Program-made: the position numbers and the translations under genes
Assembly (NCBI GenBank): GCA_947579605.1
Contig: OX388305.1
Location: forward strand, 32,067,542-32,131,541
DNA: 64,000 nucleotides
Direction: 5' to 3'
DNA from: Athripsodes cinereus
Lineage: Eukaryota; Arthropoda; Insecta; Trichoptera; Leptoceridae
Shown here: in pieces, positions 1 to 11,452 of the stretch
Layout of the letters: the number at the start of each line of letters is the position of its first letter
Numbering within the stretch: the first letter of the stretch is position 1
Notes under the pieces: model-generated
Database searches by the model: none
The model's input: the letters and a program-made list of their open reading frames with translations, nothing else
What the model was told of the DNA's origin: nothing

Positions 1-33
1 AAGCAGAATGCTCCATACAAAGGCTTTTTCGTA

Positions 34-74
34 ATCGACTTAAGCGTAAGGTTCTTCCTTACGCTTAAGTCGAT
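34..74. repeat. Perfect 18-bp hairpin
   Basis: Positions 34-51 are the exact reverse complement of 57-74, with a 5-nt loop. The arm contains CTTAAG and reads ATCGACTTAAGCGTAAGG. The perfect match suggests a recent small foldback or a transcribed hairpin. No related copy is seen in the window. Confidence 0.6.
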
Positions 75-119
75 ATTTATAATATTTAGCATATTTTGTT
101 AAAATGTTAGGTTACTTCT

Positions 120-313
120 GAGCTCACGGCCTCTTGGATTGGGGGCCCTCTGTCCTGTACCTGTCCCCTCCGTGCCAACAAAAACTTAAGACATTAAGGT
201 TCGGGAGGCAAACTTCATCGCTGAATTTGAGATGAAAAATGTCTTTATTTTTTTCAAGCACCTACCTAATTAGATACTCGAAAACTTACAGAAACGAGTG
301 GGGGTGGCTCTTA
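120..313 (-). mobile_element. T-SINE copy, decayed
   Basis: Reverse-oriented copy of the approximately 270-bp T-SINE family. It keeps the family block around GCCAACA...TTAAGACATT, the part reading CATCGCTGAATTT, and the terminal block ACTCGAAAACTTACAGAA. The 3' end (towards 120) has diverged. Confidence 0.7.
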
Positions 314-1956
314 TGTTAAATGCTTAGAGACGTTTATTTCTAAATAAATAAAAAAAAAACAGCTTCTAGTATATTTATTTAATATCGTTTAAAACCTTGT
401 TGAAAATTTATTTATTTTAAGTAAAAAAAAACACGACCATGACATTGTTCACCTTTTCGATGAGTGATGCACATAACAATAGTACAGAAAAAAACGCATT
501 ATTACGGAAATAAAGGAAAATACAAAGATAAAAAGGAAAATACACATATATTAACTAAAATGAAATAAATTTAAACAATGCACTATTTGAATTCGATCGT
601 AAACAACAAAAATAATTATTTAATGAAAAATAAAAACTTACATAATTATAACCATAACAGTTTTAAAAGTATGTTTTTTTTTTTCAAAATTAAGCTTTAA
701 TTTAAATAATTTTTTGGTGCTAGATACGATATTATTTAGTGTTTACAACAAAGTACACCAACAGATATAAAAATCTTCACTAAAACACAGAATAAGCTGG
801 CAAAATTAAATGGGAAATCTCTATGTGGAAAACATGCTTTGGAGTAGCCAGAGACCCTGAAAGCAGGAATAAACATCTACAGCAATATACAAATAATATA
901 CAGTAGGTATGGTTCAGAGAAGAAAGTCTTAGGTGATCTTAGGCTGGCTTACTCTCCTCTATTCTGCAGGTGATACATATTTTGCGATTGAACTATGTCT
1001 ATCGTCATATATACACTTTCATAGGTGTGAATATTCCATTTTATACTACTAACAAAATAAAAAACCGATATGTGATGGGCTGCTATAGTCCATCACATAA
1101 TTTATATGTCTTGGACATTCAGTAAACGCAAAAATCAATAAAGATACCGTTGAATCCATTTCTTTATCTACGAATGACTAATATAATGTTTAAAGTATAG
1201 TATTTATGGAGTCTTAAGTTATTAAAAGTAATAATAAAGAGTTCATGTCTATAAAATAATCTACTCCTTTAAAGAAATATCGAGAAATTTCGTGCAAAAT
1301 TCGTAATATCCAAAGACCAAAAGGACAAAAAATAGAATACAGTAAAATTTTGATGATTTCATTTCGCTAAAACGGGGTTATTGTAAAGCAACTTGATAAA
1401 ATCTTTGGACGAATCTCTCTCTTATTTTTTTGTTTCATAGTTAGGGTGGTTGGTCGTTGGTCATAGATACGTTTACCCTACTTCCTACACTGAGATCAGC
1501 ATACTAATTATGCAATCACTAGAGGAAAAATTATCATAAAATTCTCGAAATACTCACATTCGTACATCATGTCAAATACAGGAATTGTGAATAATATGAA
1601 AGATATTTTATTGATAAGTACTTAGCTTGGTTCAAAAATAATTCTATTGTTTCGTAACAAAGGGCACAAAACAGACAATGACTACAAATTTAAGTGCAGA
1701 TAAAAATGTGAATTTTTCAAAGGTTATTTATTAATATGTAAATTAATACCTACATTTTGAACCAAATCATCCTGTGTTGGATGGAATGCCTTTGAAAAGT
1801 ACATTAGCATGTTATAAGGATATGTATTTTTAATGAAAATTAAAGCTTTGTCTTGCCTGTCATAATAATTGTATTTGTTTCATTCAATCTACCTATTTGA
1901 AGTATATTTAAAGTAACACCATCCAGACATTTATCTTAAGATACTATCGTACTGTG
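314..1956. other. AT-rich DNA without identifiable genes
   Basis: I see no coding frame above background, no tRNA-like sequence and no clear repeat. Homopolymer A and T runs are common. Confidence 0.5.
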
Positions 1957-1985
1957 ATATATTATATTATATTATATTATATTAA
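1957..1985. repeat. ATATT microsatellite
   Basis: Five to six copies of a TATTA pentamer. It may be the tail of a lost retroelement, because LINE-A and T-SINE tails in this window are also pentamers or tetramers, but no element body is visible beside it. Confidence 0.7.
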
Positions 1986-2309
1986 TGGAATTATGTACAA
2001 GTGTTGTCATATAATTCGTCATTATTTCTATCTTAGGGGATAGTTTTGTGTATGATTGAGATCCTGGGCACGCCCATTCTATCATTCATTTTTACAAAGT
2101 TACCTGTATGTATAACAATATTGTCTAATGCTATTTAATGAGCCTATAAAAATATTTATGGGTGGTGGCTTTTAATACGTATACGAGTATATATAATATA
2201 TATGATAGAGTAGGCAGAGCACATATAAATATAATACTCATAATTTGATAGTTGAGAATCGATATCACAGCGAATAGTAAAATAATTATTAATAATCGCA
2301 CCAGGACTG

Positions 2310-2480
2310 GCTGTAGGATGTGATGATAATATAATGGCGGGGGACAGGCAGGGGATATAATGCGGAGGGGATTTGTTCTGGCGCGCAGCTTTCCGGTCCT
2401 GAGCCATGTAGGGTGGAGGAGGGGCGGAAGCCTGAAGCGGGGGACACCGGAGGAGAGGGGTGGCTGAAAGAAGATGACTA
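2310..2480. other. GC-rich island, function unknown
   Basis: Composition changes sharply from AT-rich to G-rich on the + strand (GGCGGGGGACAGG, GGAGGAGGGGCGG). A 121-codon frame on the minus strand overlaps it, but its sequence is Pro/Ser/His-biased and looks like a by-product of composition. Candidate cis-regulatory or promoter-proximal DNA; this is inference. Confidence 0.35.
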
Positions 2481-2809
2481 CAGGGATGAATTGAATTACA
2501 AATAACGCTGTATTCCACCATGTTGAAGATTCTGACGTATGAACAGAAAATTTACCAAATTTTCTTAAATATAATATAATTCATACATAATTTTGATTTG
2601 ATCTCAATATTCTAGTGGATATTTTCTTTAGGTATTATCTCTACGAAAACATTGAGGAATATGCATTATATATGAATTTACTAAATGTTTAACATGCCAA
2701 TGCACAATAGATAATTATTGTAGTATTCTCTAGCTCAGTTAATTGTGAATGAAATTATTAGAAAATATTTTGCAATAAAAAGTGCAAAGCGGTACTTTTC
2801 TGATATAGG

Positions 2810-3250
2810 GCTGATGGTGTAGAGTGCTGGGTTTGGGTGCAGGTGTGAGGTGGTAGTGGGAGCCGGGACAACCCCTGGTGGGTCCCGCCCCTGTGCCCGG
2901 GTTATGTCTAGCACCAGCAGACATTCGGGCGGCGGCTACGCTCCGTGCTGCTTCATCACTCACCATCATCATCCATACAAAGTACTCGCACTACTATCCG
3001 ATACAATTACTCCTACTATGGCTACTCTTGCATCTACAGCTCTACACAACACTACAGTATAATATACTATACCTACTACACTACTATACACACACCTATA
3101 TACTACCATACAGCACACCCTTATACCTACTAACAGTATCCACTTTACACTACACACTTACTACAGCTACCTACATCCGAACTTCATCAACCCTACGCAC
3201 GAGACGACCGCCATTTCGCGCACGGCGCCGCTGCAATCGGACGCATATTA
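2810..3250. other. GC-rich island followed by a G-poor tract
   Basis: 2820-2945 is GC-rich (GGGTCCCGCCCCTGTGCC, GGGCGGCGGC). 2985-3190 is almost free of G on the + strand and built of ACT/TAC/CTA trinucleotides. 3195-3250 is again GC-rich and contains CCGCCATTTCGCGC. Several overlapping frames exist in all phases, which is expected from such skewed composition. It may be a regulatory segment or an untranslated exon; no splice-supported model could be made. Confidence 0.35.
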
Positions 3251-4186
3251 ATTTTATTATTTTTTACTATCAACAACACGATACAAATAATGATTTATTG
3301 CGAATTGTCTCGATACGGAGTAAATGTACGAAGTAGAAGCTCACAATCAGTGATTATTTGATGCTAAAACTCAAACAGAACATACCTAAATACGATCATG
3401 CATTTCTACATCCTATATTATTATCAACATTTAACGTGATACAGTACTATATTATAAAAATAAATGTAATAGTAATGTGACATACATAATTCCTTACATA
3501 CATATTTTCATTGAGCATATTTTTTGCTTTTTCCGTTGTTCTATTATACAGACGTCTTCAGTGGTGATTGATATATAATTGGACTTATTATTGTATGTAA
3601 TTTGTTAAAATTGTGTGTTATCTTCGTATCTACATCGTGTATTGGAGTCGCAGCGGGAGGTGAGATACTCTATGCTTATTATCATTTAATACAATTTTCA
3701 GTTTTCACATATTTTTATTATTTTTATGAATACTGGAAAAAAAATAAGGGAAAAGGGTTCTCAAACATGCATTATATGGTGAAAAAGGATTATTTTACAC
3801 GACGAGCACATTATTTTAGCATGCTTTTATCCTGTCCATGCCCATCGTATACCCACCCGTTTTGCACGTGACGTTTAAAATTTGTAACCTCAATCTGTAT
3901 CTATCTGGAATGTTAATACGGGTACTTTTTTTACAAACATGGTTTCAGATTTTACCAAATAATGACATTTGAATTGCAATTATTTTTTTTATCATGAGTT
4001 TATATTTTTACATAAGAAATTTGATGTACCTGCACCATATGTAACTTGCTTATCAATCCACATGTTTGTAGATAACATTTTAATGGATAATAATGTAGCT
4101 CCTATCGATTATATCTTAACCTATCATGCTGACATCAAATCAAAGAAACTAGGCAAAATTAATTTACTATTATTACTACACTATCA
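3251..4186. other. AT-rich DNA, nothing identifiable
   Basis: Short frames of 88-89 codons at 3602 and 3969 are Tyr/Phe/Ile-rich, as expected from AT-rich noncoding DNA. No repeat recognised. Confidence 0.4.
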
Positions 4187-4400
4187 CGGCATATCCCACA
4201 AGTGGGGGTGTCAGCAGACCAGCTGGATGCAATAAACATACGTGGCAACAAAAAATAAGATATTCAGGATTCATTTTTCATTGCTGAATTTAAGATGTAA
4301 AATGTATTCATTTTTTGAGCACCTGCCTTTTACAGATTACTCGAAAACTTACGGAAAAGAAGGGAGGCCAGTTCTTTGCCGGTTGCTCCACGGAAAAAAA
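4187..4400 (-). mobile_element. T-SINE copy
   Basis: Nearly full-length reverse-oriented T-SINE. It has the shared 3' block (ACGGCATATCCCACAAGTG), the middle block CATTGCTGAATTTAAGATG, then ACTCGAAAACTTACGGAA and the 5' end GCCGGTTGCTCCACGG. Confidence 0.85.
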
Positions 4401-6302
4401 TAAATTTATTTGTAGTCATTAGACAATTTATTAGAATGAAAATAGATAATGACGTCTAACTTTATAATTATTACTTTAGGAAAATATGAAAACATGTTGT
4501 AAACTAGTAAAGCCAAACTATTACAGTTTTTATGACACGTGTATACAATGCGTAGCTACGAATAACCAAGTTTATTTCTAATTTGTCAGCTGCGAGATTT
4601 ATATAAACATCCTCGATTCATCAAATCTGAGATTTGTATTAGCTTAGAATTTATTAAAACTGAATAACATTTTCGTGAATATGTTCATTCAATGATATTT
4701 AAGTACATCATGCGAATAAAAAACAAAAGAAAAACGTAACGCATCTTATAAACCTGTTTGCATCCAGAAGGCAGAGTAAATGGTAGAAGTAATTAGAGTA
4801 TATAAACATCGAATCACCTCCTTCTGAAAGCCTTTGTCTTATCCCTAATTAACCATCAGTGAGTATCATTCTCTCTTAGTCATTCAACTTTCTGTCTGCG
4901 CCTGAAAAGCTTCTAGCCGGCAACCACATTAACCGCATCGTAATGAGCTGTACTTATATAATTAGTTCAATTCACATTATTATTGTAGACCTTACGTTAG
5001 TTTTCACTACAATATTAATTACTCCAATGGTGCATAAATATTTTTTTGAATTTGAATAAATAATTCATAATTTGTGTAGTATATTCTATATTCATGAAAA
5101 AAAAACATGAACCAGATTCACCAGCAACCACGTGACTATTCATTGTCATAATTTTTTTTGTATGCAAAAATGGGCTCATTTTGTAATATACCTACTACGA
5201 TTCTATTTGTGATACAAACTTTCTCGGCAACTTAAAAAATGCAATGACACTAAGTAATAAGGTATCTTGTATCATGAAAACAAAATAACTCGGAACTGGG
5301 ATTCAAAAGGCAGTTTTTGAATCAGAGTCCTCTAATGGGATACCAAGCATTCCATACATTTGTTAGTATCTTTTAATTGACTTCAAAGACCATTTTAACT
5401 TTCTTGTACATCTATTTCAAAATCTGACTGACTTCAAATTGGTAACTATGGTAACTGGTCACGTGGGCTACATTAAATGCTTTACAATTTGTTTAAATTT
5501 TTCATTTCGAGTCTGGTGCATCATCTCCCACTATCCAATAGATGACGAATGAAAAACTAGTCTTTTTGATCCATTCTCAGACATAGGGCTCCTCTTTGAT
5601 ATTATATAATTTTCTATCCTGATCACATTTCATATACATCACTTCTGTAGTTTAAAGAATTTCATCCAACAATCTGACCCATGGTATAACCATGTACCTA
5701 AGTAGCTGTGCGGAGTGTACCTACTTATTCTGGGTGGCTTCTTTCACTTGGTTACTCCATCTCATTGGTATTCGACCTCTTTTCATTATTTCTCCTCTGC
5801 ACCATTCATCCCTGGAACTAAATAATTTCTCTCTCCTAATTAACCGCTTCTATAGCATGGAACGTAATGACTGAATTCTATGAAAAGAAATAGATATCTA
5901 GATTGATCCTTATTCGATGAGCTTTTCATCTTCCAAAGTCTAAAACGAAGGTTAAAAGGTAGGTTAATAGGATATTATTTAACTAGTCACTACAGCAAAA
6001 CTTTAAACAGCATATTAAAGACACGTAGTAATTGTATAAATTTGATTATTTTTGTATGTGGTTGTTTATGTGGACATACGTAGGCAATATTACTTGGGCG
6101 GAATAATGTAAGGTGATGTGTGGGTGTAGTTGTGTATTTACCGCAGGTAATTTCATGGCAGGCCGAGTTTGTCCATGAATATTTGATTATATATCCACCC
6201 CTTCACTTCACTCTGCAGTGGTGTAACATGAAATATTAAATCATATAATCACGATTTAGAAGAAGTCAAAAGGTTCAAGAAGCAAAATGAATGCTTCAAT
6301 TT
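4401..6302. other. AT-rich DNA with one X-box-like palindrome
   Basis: No gene or repeat recognised. At 5442-5455 the sequence GTAACTATGGTAAC resembles the RFX-factor X-box (GTNRCC..RGNAAC type). Context gives no further support. Confidence 0.3.
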
Positions 6303-6380
6303 TCACCAACACCCTTGAGACAGTCGAAGGATCATAAAACGGCGCCAAAGAAAAAAAAATCATATTACATCATCACGTTG
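6303..6380 (+). mobile_element. CR1/L2-like LINE, 3' end only
   Basis: Matches the 3' end of the element at 62003-62512: CACCCTTGAGACAGTCGAAGG, then AAACGGCGCC, then CATCATCA. Severely 5'-truncated and diverged. Confidence 0.6.
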
Positions 6381-7601
6381 TATTATTTAATAACAAGGTG
6401 TATGTATTTTAATTAAAAGTGAGATGATTATTTTCCCATAATTATGATTATGGTCGACATACTCTACTGGTGGACATCATTAGTAATTTTTAATAATATT
6501 TTTTATCTCTCTACGTGCAACCTATAATTATTATCAGAATGAATAGCTATTTGTAATAATGAATTTTAAAAAGCCTTCATTTATGAAATATAAAAAAAAC
6601 GTTTAAAAATGACAATAAAAAATATACAAATGTAATGTTTTATTAACAAAATAGACAAAAAAGTATAAAAATTAAGCAATATAAACAACAATTATATCCT
6701 GATAAATGGCGGACTTGTTGCGAAAACAACATATTCTGACCAACTATCATAATAAAAGAGACAATGAAGTAATGTGGTATAGATAAAATAATATAAAATC
6801 AAATAAATGCGAGATGTCAGTTACTGTACATACCTATGGTATAGAAACATTGATTATCATCAAATGATTATGCCATTCTCTAAGTAGGAAGGATTTAACG
6901 CTCTAACAAGAAATGATAAGTGGACTTAATTGAAAGTTCAACCTACTAATTTTTTTGACCTAGTCTTTTTAGATTTAGTTGAATAACATGTTTTGTAACT
7001 TGCCTTAAAATAATCTCAAAATTCTAATTAATCAATAGGCTAAGGCCAATTTATTGGATTTTTTTTTTTCATTTTCAGATTTCAGGGACTGACCGTCATA
7101 ATTTTTTAAAACGATCATCGTCTTGTGTCACTTCTGCGATCTGTTAGATCTATAGCATTTCCCTATTTTTCATGATTTAAAATAACCGATTTCAAATATC
7201 TTTTAAAGGTTTTCTGGATAAGGCACATTGCGTTCATTTTCTTATTACTAATTTCCTTATATCCACAGACCATTTAATCTTTGAGTATTCTACTATTTGC
7301 AAATTTTTCTGTATATCAATAGATCAAATTCTCAAAACAAAGCAGTACAATAATGATTTTTTTCTTATTTAAGTGTTTGATTATCAATTCAATACATAAA
7401 TAGAACAAATATCACTATTACACTACAAATACTTATCTTATAAAAGTGCCATCTACACTGAATAGTTACGAGTTCGATTTTCAGCAATCGCACAGCTTTC
7501 TGAAAAGAATTTCTAGTGTTGCTTTTAATTAGGTAGTATTATGGATTTCTTGTTTTCATTGTCGTAAACCTCGATTTATTTTCATATAAAAGATGAATTT
7601 G
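6381..7601. other. AT-rich DNA, nothing identifiable
   Basis: No frame, RNA gene or repeat stands out. Confidence 0.4.
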
Positions 7602-7793
7602 CAGGGTTGCTCTTGATAAAATCTAAATACAATGTTTATCTTGTCTTGGTCATAATCAAACGAGTGGTGAAGGGACTATAGTAAAAAATACCACGTTACC
7701 TTTACCGTGAGATTAGTATGCACGTATTTTTTTTACTATAGTCACTTCGCGCATTTCAGATTATGTATTTAGATTGTGTCAAGAGTAGCCCTG
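7602..7793. mobile_element. hAT-like MITE, 192 bp
   Basis: Terminal inverted repeats begin CAGGGTTGCTCTTGA at 7602 and, read from the other end, CAGGGCTACTCTTGA at 7793. Similarity continues through ATCTAAATACA. A second inner inverted repeat (GACTATAGTAAAAAA) makes the element almost fully palindromic. The CAGGG start is typical of hAT elements. No clean 8-bp target duplication is visible, so the class is inferred from the ends. Confidence 0.65.
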
Positions 7794-7844
7794 CTGGATT
7801 TAAAATAAGCTCAAATACACTCCAGACATACTCACAGAAAGCAA

Positions 7845-7985
7845 TATTCTTGTGTTGTGAAGGTGGAGTTAGTCGTTAACGGGTGGAATAGAACCCGGGT
7901 TTCTCGTTTGAAAGTGTAACACAAACACTGAGAACATCAAGCTATCGATAGACCACTAACTTATATACATAAGCGCGCTGAAATG
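7845..7985 (-). mobile_element. SINE-C, tRNA-derived, decayed
   Basis: On the minus strand the block CCCGGGTTCTATTCC fits a tRNA B-box region, preceded at tRNA-like spacing by CTATCGATAGCTTGATG as an A-box-like block. A related + copy lies at 12228. No intact tRNA fold, so this is a SINE head rather than a tRNA gene. Confidence 0.5.
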
Positions 7986-8077
7986 CTTCGTAGTTTAAAG
8001 TTCTCTAGTCACACCGAAGAATGAACTCTTTATACAGGCCATAATAGGTATAGTATTCAAATAGGTCGTGTAAGTTA

Positions 8078-8091
8078 ATAACCATGGTAAC
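8078..8091. promoter_or_regulatory. X-box-like palindrome
   Basis: ATAACCATGGTAAC differs by few bases from the RFX X-box GTAACCATGGCAAC, which occurs exactly at 56224. Isolated site, so weak. Confidence 0.25.
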
Positions 8092-8779
8092 TTAGTTAAA
8101 ATGTAAATTATAAATTTTGTTGTGTCTCTTTATAAAACTTTCTAGAGACGACAATGATTTACGTGTTCTGTTTAGTTCTAAATAGTTTATATTATATTGT
8201 GTTATATTACGGTGATTGTTTTAATTCCAACTATTCTAAGTAGTTGTCCACTAGTCAATACAATAATAACAGATTTTCTATGAAAACAAACTAAGTTACT
8301 TGACCATTTACCAATAATTCATAGTAATTTAAAATACTTATTGAAGTACCTAAAATAATTACGATTAACATTCATAGGTAGATCATAGACATTAAAGGCA
8401 AATATTTACAAAGGTTTTAGTTTCAGTAGTTGCTTAATTAAGACTATAAAAGAGTGTACATTCATATAAATATGTCTATTTTAGTATCCTAACACGTGTT
8501 TTACATTATGTCAAAGTGTTTAAAATGTCATTAATTTGAGCATGGTACATTTTGTATTAGAACTACACAGTTGCTATGAAACATGTTATTGTTAAGTGCT
8601 TATCCTTTTCTGGTCACATGGATTAGAATGACGATGTTTTAATTGTTATGTAATGGAAGAATTCATTGCAATATCTCAATAAGAGATGGCTGAGTATTAG
8701 ACTTTTAAGCAATAGATATCTGGTACAAATTTTCCAACTTCTAATATACTTCACCTTTATTGTCTGGCGTATTTGTGTT

Positions 8780-8905
8780 TATTTTATTTATTTATTTATT
8801 TATTTATTTAAGCACATTCACGGCTTTCGCCTTTTACATGTTAACAGCACAAAATAAATATAACAACAACAAGCAATTTCAAAGTCATAAAAAATATAGT
8901 AAAAA
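8780..8905 (-). mobile_element. LINE 3' tail, reverse orientation
   Basis: A (TTTA)n tract at 8784-8811 is followed by GGCTTTCGCCTTTTACATGT. The same join appears in forward orientation at 21270-21333 (ACATGTAAAAGGCTCACGCC then (AAATA)n). A 5'-truncated LINE end with an AAAT-type tail. Confidence 0.6.
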
Positions 8906-9296
8906 TAATAATTAAAATAACAAAATATAATATTGAGATGTCAGTTCGTAAAAGTAATAATTTAATTTATATGTAACGTCAAAATATGCACAAACACACA
9001 CAAATACAATATCAATGTCTTTAAATAACAAGTAATAAAAATAAAATTTTGAATTATAAAAAATCAATTAGACAAACGTCAATTTCGGGTACGGTCGGAT
9101 TGATTCGGAAAAAATTCGTTTGTGTTAAACAATCAAATGAGAAACGCGGTGTCTATTCTATATGCTAACAACTTACTCCACCTTCCACATTTAAAACACA
9201 TTGAAAACAAAATCTACGAAGATGTGGAAAATGTATTAAAAGCTACAAATTGTATTGTGTTGCTATGTATTCTTGACATTTTAATAATTACTTTTA

Positions 9297-9575
9297 TTTT
9301 TACTACAACACTCGTTAACAATGATGAAAGTATGACGAAGAGGGTGTATTTGTCTAATAGAGGTGGTATGAGAAAGCGCGGATGTCCTGGAGCTACGTGA
9401 TTTGATCAAGTAGATCAAATTTTCCAGGACGGCCTGATGTCTAGTATGAAAAATGGCGTGCGTGTATGAGAAATCGTGTGAATGTAGAGTAAGCAAAGAA
9501 GTATATGAGAATAGGTATAAATAGCGTTCTATTCTCTCTGCCTATTCCGCTTGGGACACGGCGTGAGAGTGTGAA
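9297..9575 (+). mobile_element. LINE-A 3' end, degenerate
   Basis: Translated + strand pieces match the LINE-A C-terminus, for example MTKRVYLSNRGGMRKRG, then stops and frameshifts through the region corresponding to RRACMRN. It ends with CTGCCTATTCCGCTTGGGAC and a GTGAGAG tail. Non-coding relic. Confidence 0.7.
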
Positions 9576-10129
9576 TAAATAGATAGGCACTTCAGCAAAT
9601 TGATGACCCCTCTATAAATAGAATAGACTGGCTCTTTTAAATACATACCTACACCTATTATATATTTACATAGTGTCATTTGTACAATGCCAATGTATAT
9701 AAGTATCTATCTGTTCAAATTTAAATTTCTTAGAGTTCCAAAATGAAGTTATTTTTACCCTATGCTCCCGAGAGGAACGTCAAAGGGCAAAACAAAAAGA
9801 AGAATAGACTTCTCTAGTTCTGTTTTTCTTATTTCCTAGGATGTTGGCAGCCTGGTAGCAGTAGATTTTCCGGGTAATCTTTCTTAACTTGTGTCTGTTC
9901 TGAACTATGAGAAGGAGGTCAAAAATAGAAGTTCACGTTGTCTTCCGGGCTTTATTGCTCGGTCTTGTTAGTACACGCTCACGAGAAGTCATTCTCTCGA
10001 TACTCGTTCTTAAAATCTTGAGCCTTTCCAGATTATCTGGTTATCTCATGATTTACCTGAAGAACTATAGGATGCGTCTCAGGCATACACACTACACAAT
10101 GCATTTCATTGGATGTACAATACCTACAA
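9576..10129. other. No identifiable gene or repeat
   Basis: The frame at 9907-10155 (82 codons) has no recognisable motif. Confidence 0.35.
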
Positions 10130-10287
10130 TGGCTCGTAGTCAAAACACATTTTAGCGTTACGTTTTCGTTCAAATATAGACGACGTTACGAGAAAGTGTC
10201 AATTTTCGTAGATACTTGCGTATTTTAGCTACTAGTCGTCTACATTAGAACAAAAAATAACGCTAAAATGTGTTTTTACTACAGTCC
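10130..10287. mobile_element. Foldback element, FB2 family, degenerate
   Basis: Imperfect palindrome. 10135-10160 pairs with 10259-10284, and GTTCAAATATAGACGAC pairs with GTCGTCTACATTAGAAC. The centre contains GTGTCAATTTTCG, shared with the perfect FB2 copy at 26701. No ribozyme-like core is present in this family. Confidence 0.65.
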
Positions 10288-10753
10288 AATGTGTGTGATA
10301 TATGATTGAATCCACATTTGTATGTATGTATGTATATATGTGTCATGCTATGTGGTGTTATTACTCCCTACATTGTTCACAATGGAGTAGTGAATTTAAT
10401 AAATTATATTAATAATGTAACGGCATATGTACGGCAGGGGTTTGTGACTTACACACTAAGTGATTTTAATACATACAGGTGTCGTCAACAGTCTATTATT
10501 ATTTTTTATTTTTTTTAATGTATAGTGTCAATATTCGAACAGAGTTTATAAATTTTAAATTTATACTGTTTCTGCATCTTCCATCTGTTGGATAGCCAGT
10601 GTACTAACTGCGTGTAATGAGCGTACAAGTCGACCTCTCCGTTCCAAATAAAACGTGCAAGATTGGTTGCTTTTTGATAAATATCTTACAAACATTATGA
10701 AGTTAATTTGAAACAAATGTTTCTTTCTACTATAAGTTATTGATCTCGAGAGA

Positions 10754-10790
10754 GAGACGGCTTTCGACTTATCAGGTCATTATCAATCTC
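10754..10790 (-). ncRNA. Hammerhead-like core, U3-A8 variant
   Basis: Read on the minus strand: core UUGAUAA at 10786-10780, one extra U, helix II GAC/GUC (10778-10776 with 10668-type loop at 10775-10769 and 10768-10766), GAA at 10765-10763, helix III within AGCCGUCU, C17 at 10754, then UCUC able to pair with GAGA upstream. Compared with the canonical CUGANGA, C3 is U and G8 is A, which keeps the 3-8 pair. Cleavage activity is unknown. Confidence 0.5.
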
Positions 10791-10800
10791 GATAATCTTG

Positions 10801-10853
10801 ATCAATGATTGATAATGACCTGATAAGTCGAAAGACGTCTCGTAATCAATAAC
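10801..10853 (+). ncRNA. Hammerhead-like core, U3-A8 variant
   Basis: Core UUGAUAA 10809-10815, extra U 10816, helix II GAC 10817-10819 with GUC 10827-10829, GAA 10830-10832, palindromic helix III AGACGUCU 10833-10840, C17 at 10841. The following stem I strand has lost a UCUCUC stretch present in the copies at 50141 and 61149, so stem I pairs poorly here. Probably inactive. Confidence 0.45.
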
Positions 10854-11011
10854 TTTTAGTAGAAGGAAACACTTGTATCAAATTACCTAATTATGGAATT
10901 CTACAATGTGTGCACCGACACAATTAATACCTTATATACATTTATAAGTTTATAAAAATTATGGGTTAGTCAGATACTTGTTAGTACCAAAATTGGGGCC
11001 AGTTAACAATA

Positions 11012-11235
11012 AAATGATTGTATCGGTGTTTAGCTAGTAGATTTCCATAGCGAAATAAATAAAACAAATGTTTTATTCTACTATTTGTTTATTTGACGAG
11101 AGAGACATCTTTCGTCTTATTAGGACATTGTCAATAAGACGAAGTCAAAATTAAATTGTCATTATAAGACGAAAGACGTCTCTCTCGTCAAATAAACAAA
11201 TAGTAGAATAAAACATTTGTTTTATTTATTTCAAT
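11012..11235. mobile_element. Foldback element, hammerhead family, longer arms
   Basis: The left flank carries the family terminus (TATCGGTG, AGTAGATTTCCATAGCG). Arms 11056-11122 and 11165-11231 are nearly perfect inverted repeats through ACAAATGTTTTATTCTAC and GACGAGAGAGAC. On the minus strand 11102-11134 fits the variant hammerhead core (UUGACAA at 11134-11128, helix II GUC/GAC, GAA, AGAUGUCU, C), but the 5' strand of stem I next to the core does not pair. Confidence 0.75.
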
Positions 11236-11383
11236 AAAATGATAAAAAGTAAAAGGAAACACAATCTTTATTACATCTATTACATCCTTCAATTGGAACT
11301 CACATAAAATTCTCGCATTTTAGTCAAATTTGTGACAATCACAAGTGTTTTCAAAATTTTATAATAATTCAATAAAAATAATA

Positions 11384-11452
11384 GGCGCCCTTGAGACGGT
11401 CTAGGGACTGTTAAACGGTGTCAAAATAAAATCAACCATAATCATCATCTAA
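11384..11452 (+). mobile_element. CR1/L2-like LINE, 3' end only
   Basis: GGCGCCCTTGAGACGGTCTA and GGACTGTTAAACGGTGTCA are nearly identical to the 3' UTR of the longer copy ending at 62512; it ends in an ATCATCATC tail. Confidence 0.8.

Larger units (their letters stand above)
10708..10930. mobile_element. Foldback element with two hammerhead-like cores
   Basis: Inverted-repeat arms at about 10708-10745 and 10848-10885 share the core of CTTTCTACTATAAGTTATTG. Each arm continues into a hammerhead-like block, one on each strand, facing each other. The right flank (AATTATGGAATTCTAC...GTGTGCACCGACACAATTAA) is shared with the copy at 50101. Same family as 11012, 47378, 50097, 61141 and 62514. Confidence 0.75.

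Noticed and set aside
2156..2521. 121-codon minus-strand frame.
   Set aside because: Composition-driven frame over a G-rich island, biased residues, no domain.
2878..3336. 152-codon + strand frame rich in Tyr, Thr and Leu.
   Set aside because: It follows the G-free ACT/TAC tract; stops on the + strand are rare there for compositional reasons and no domain is seen.
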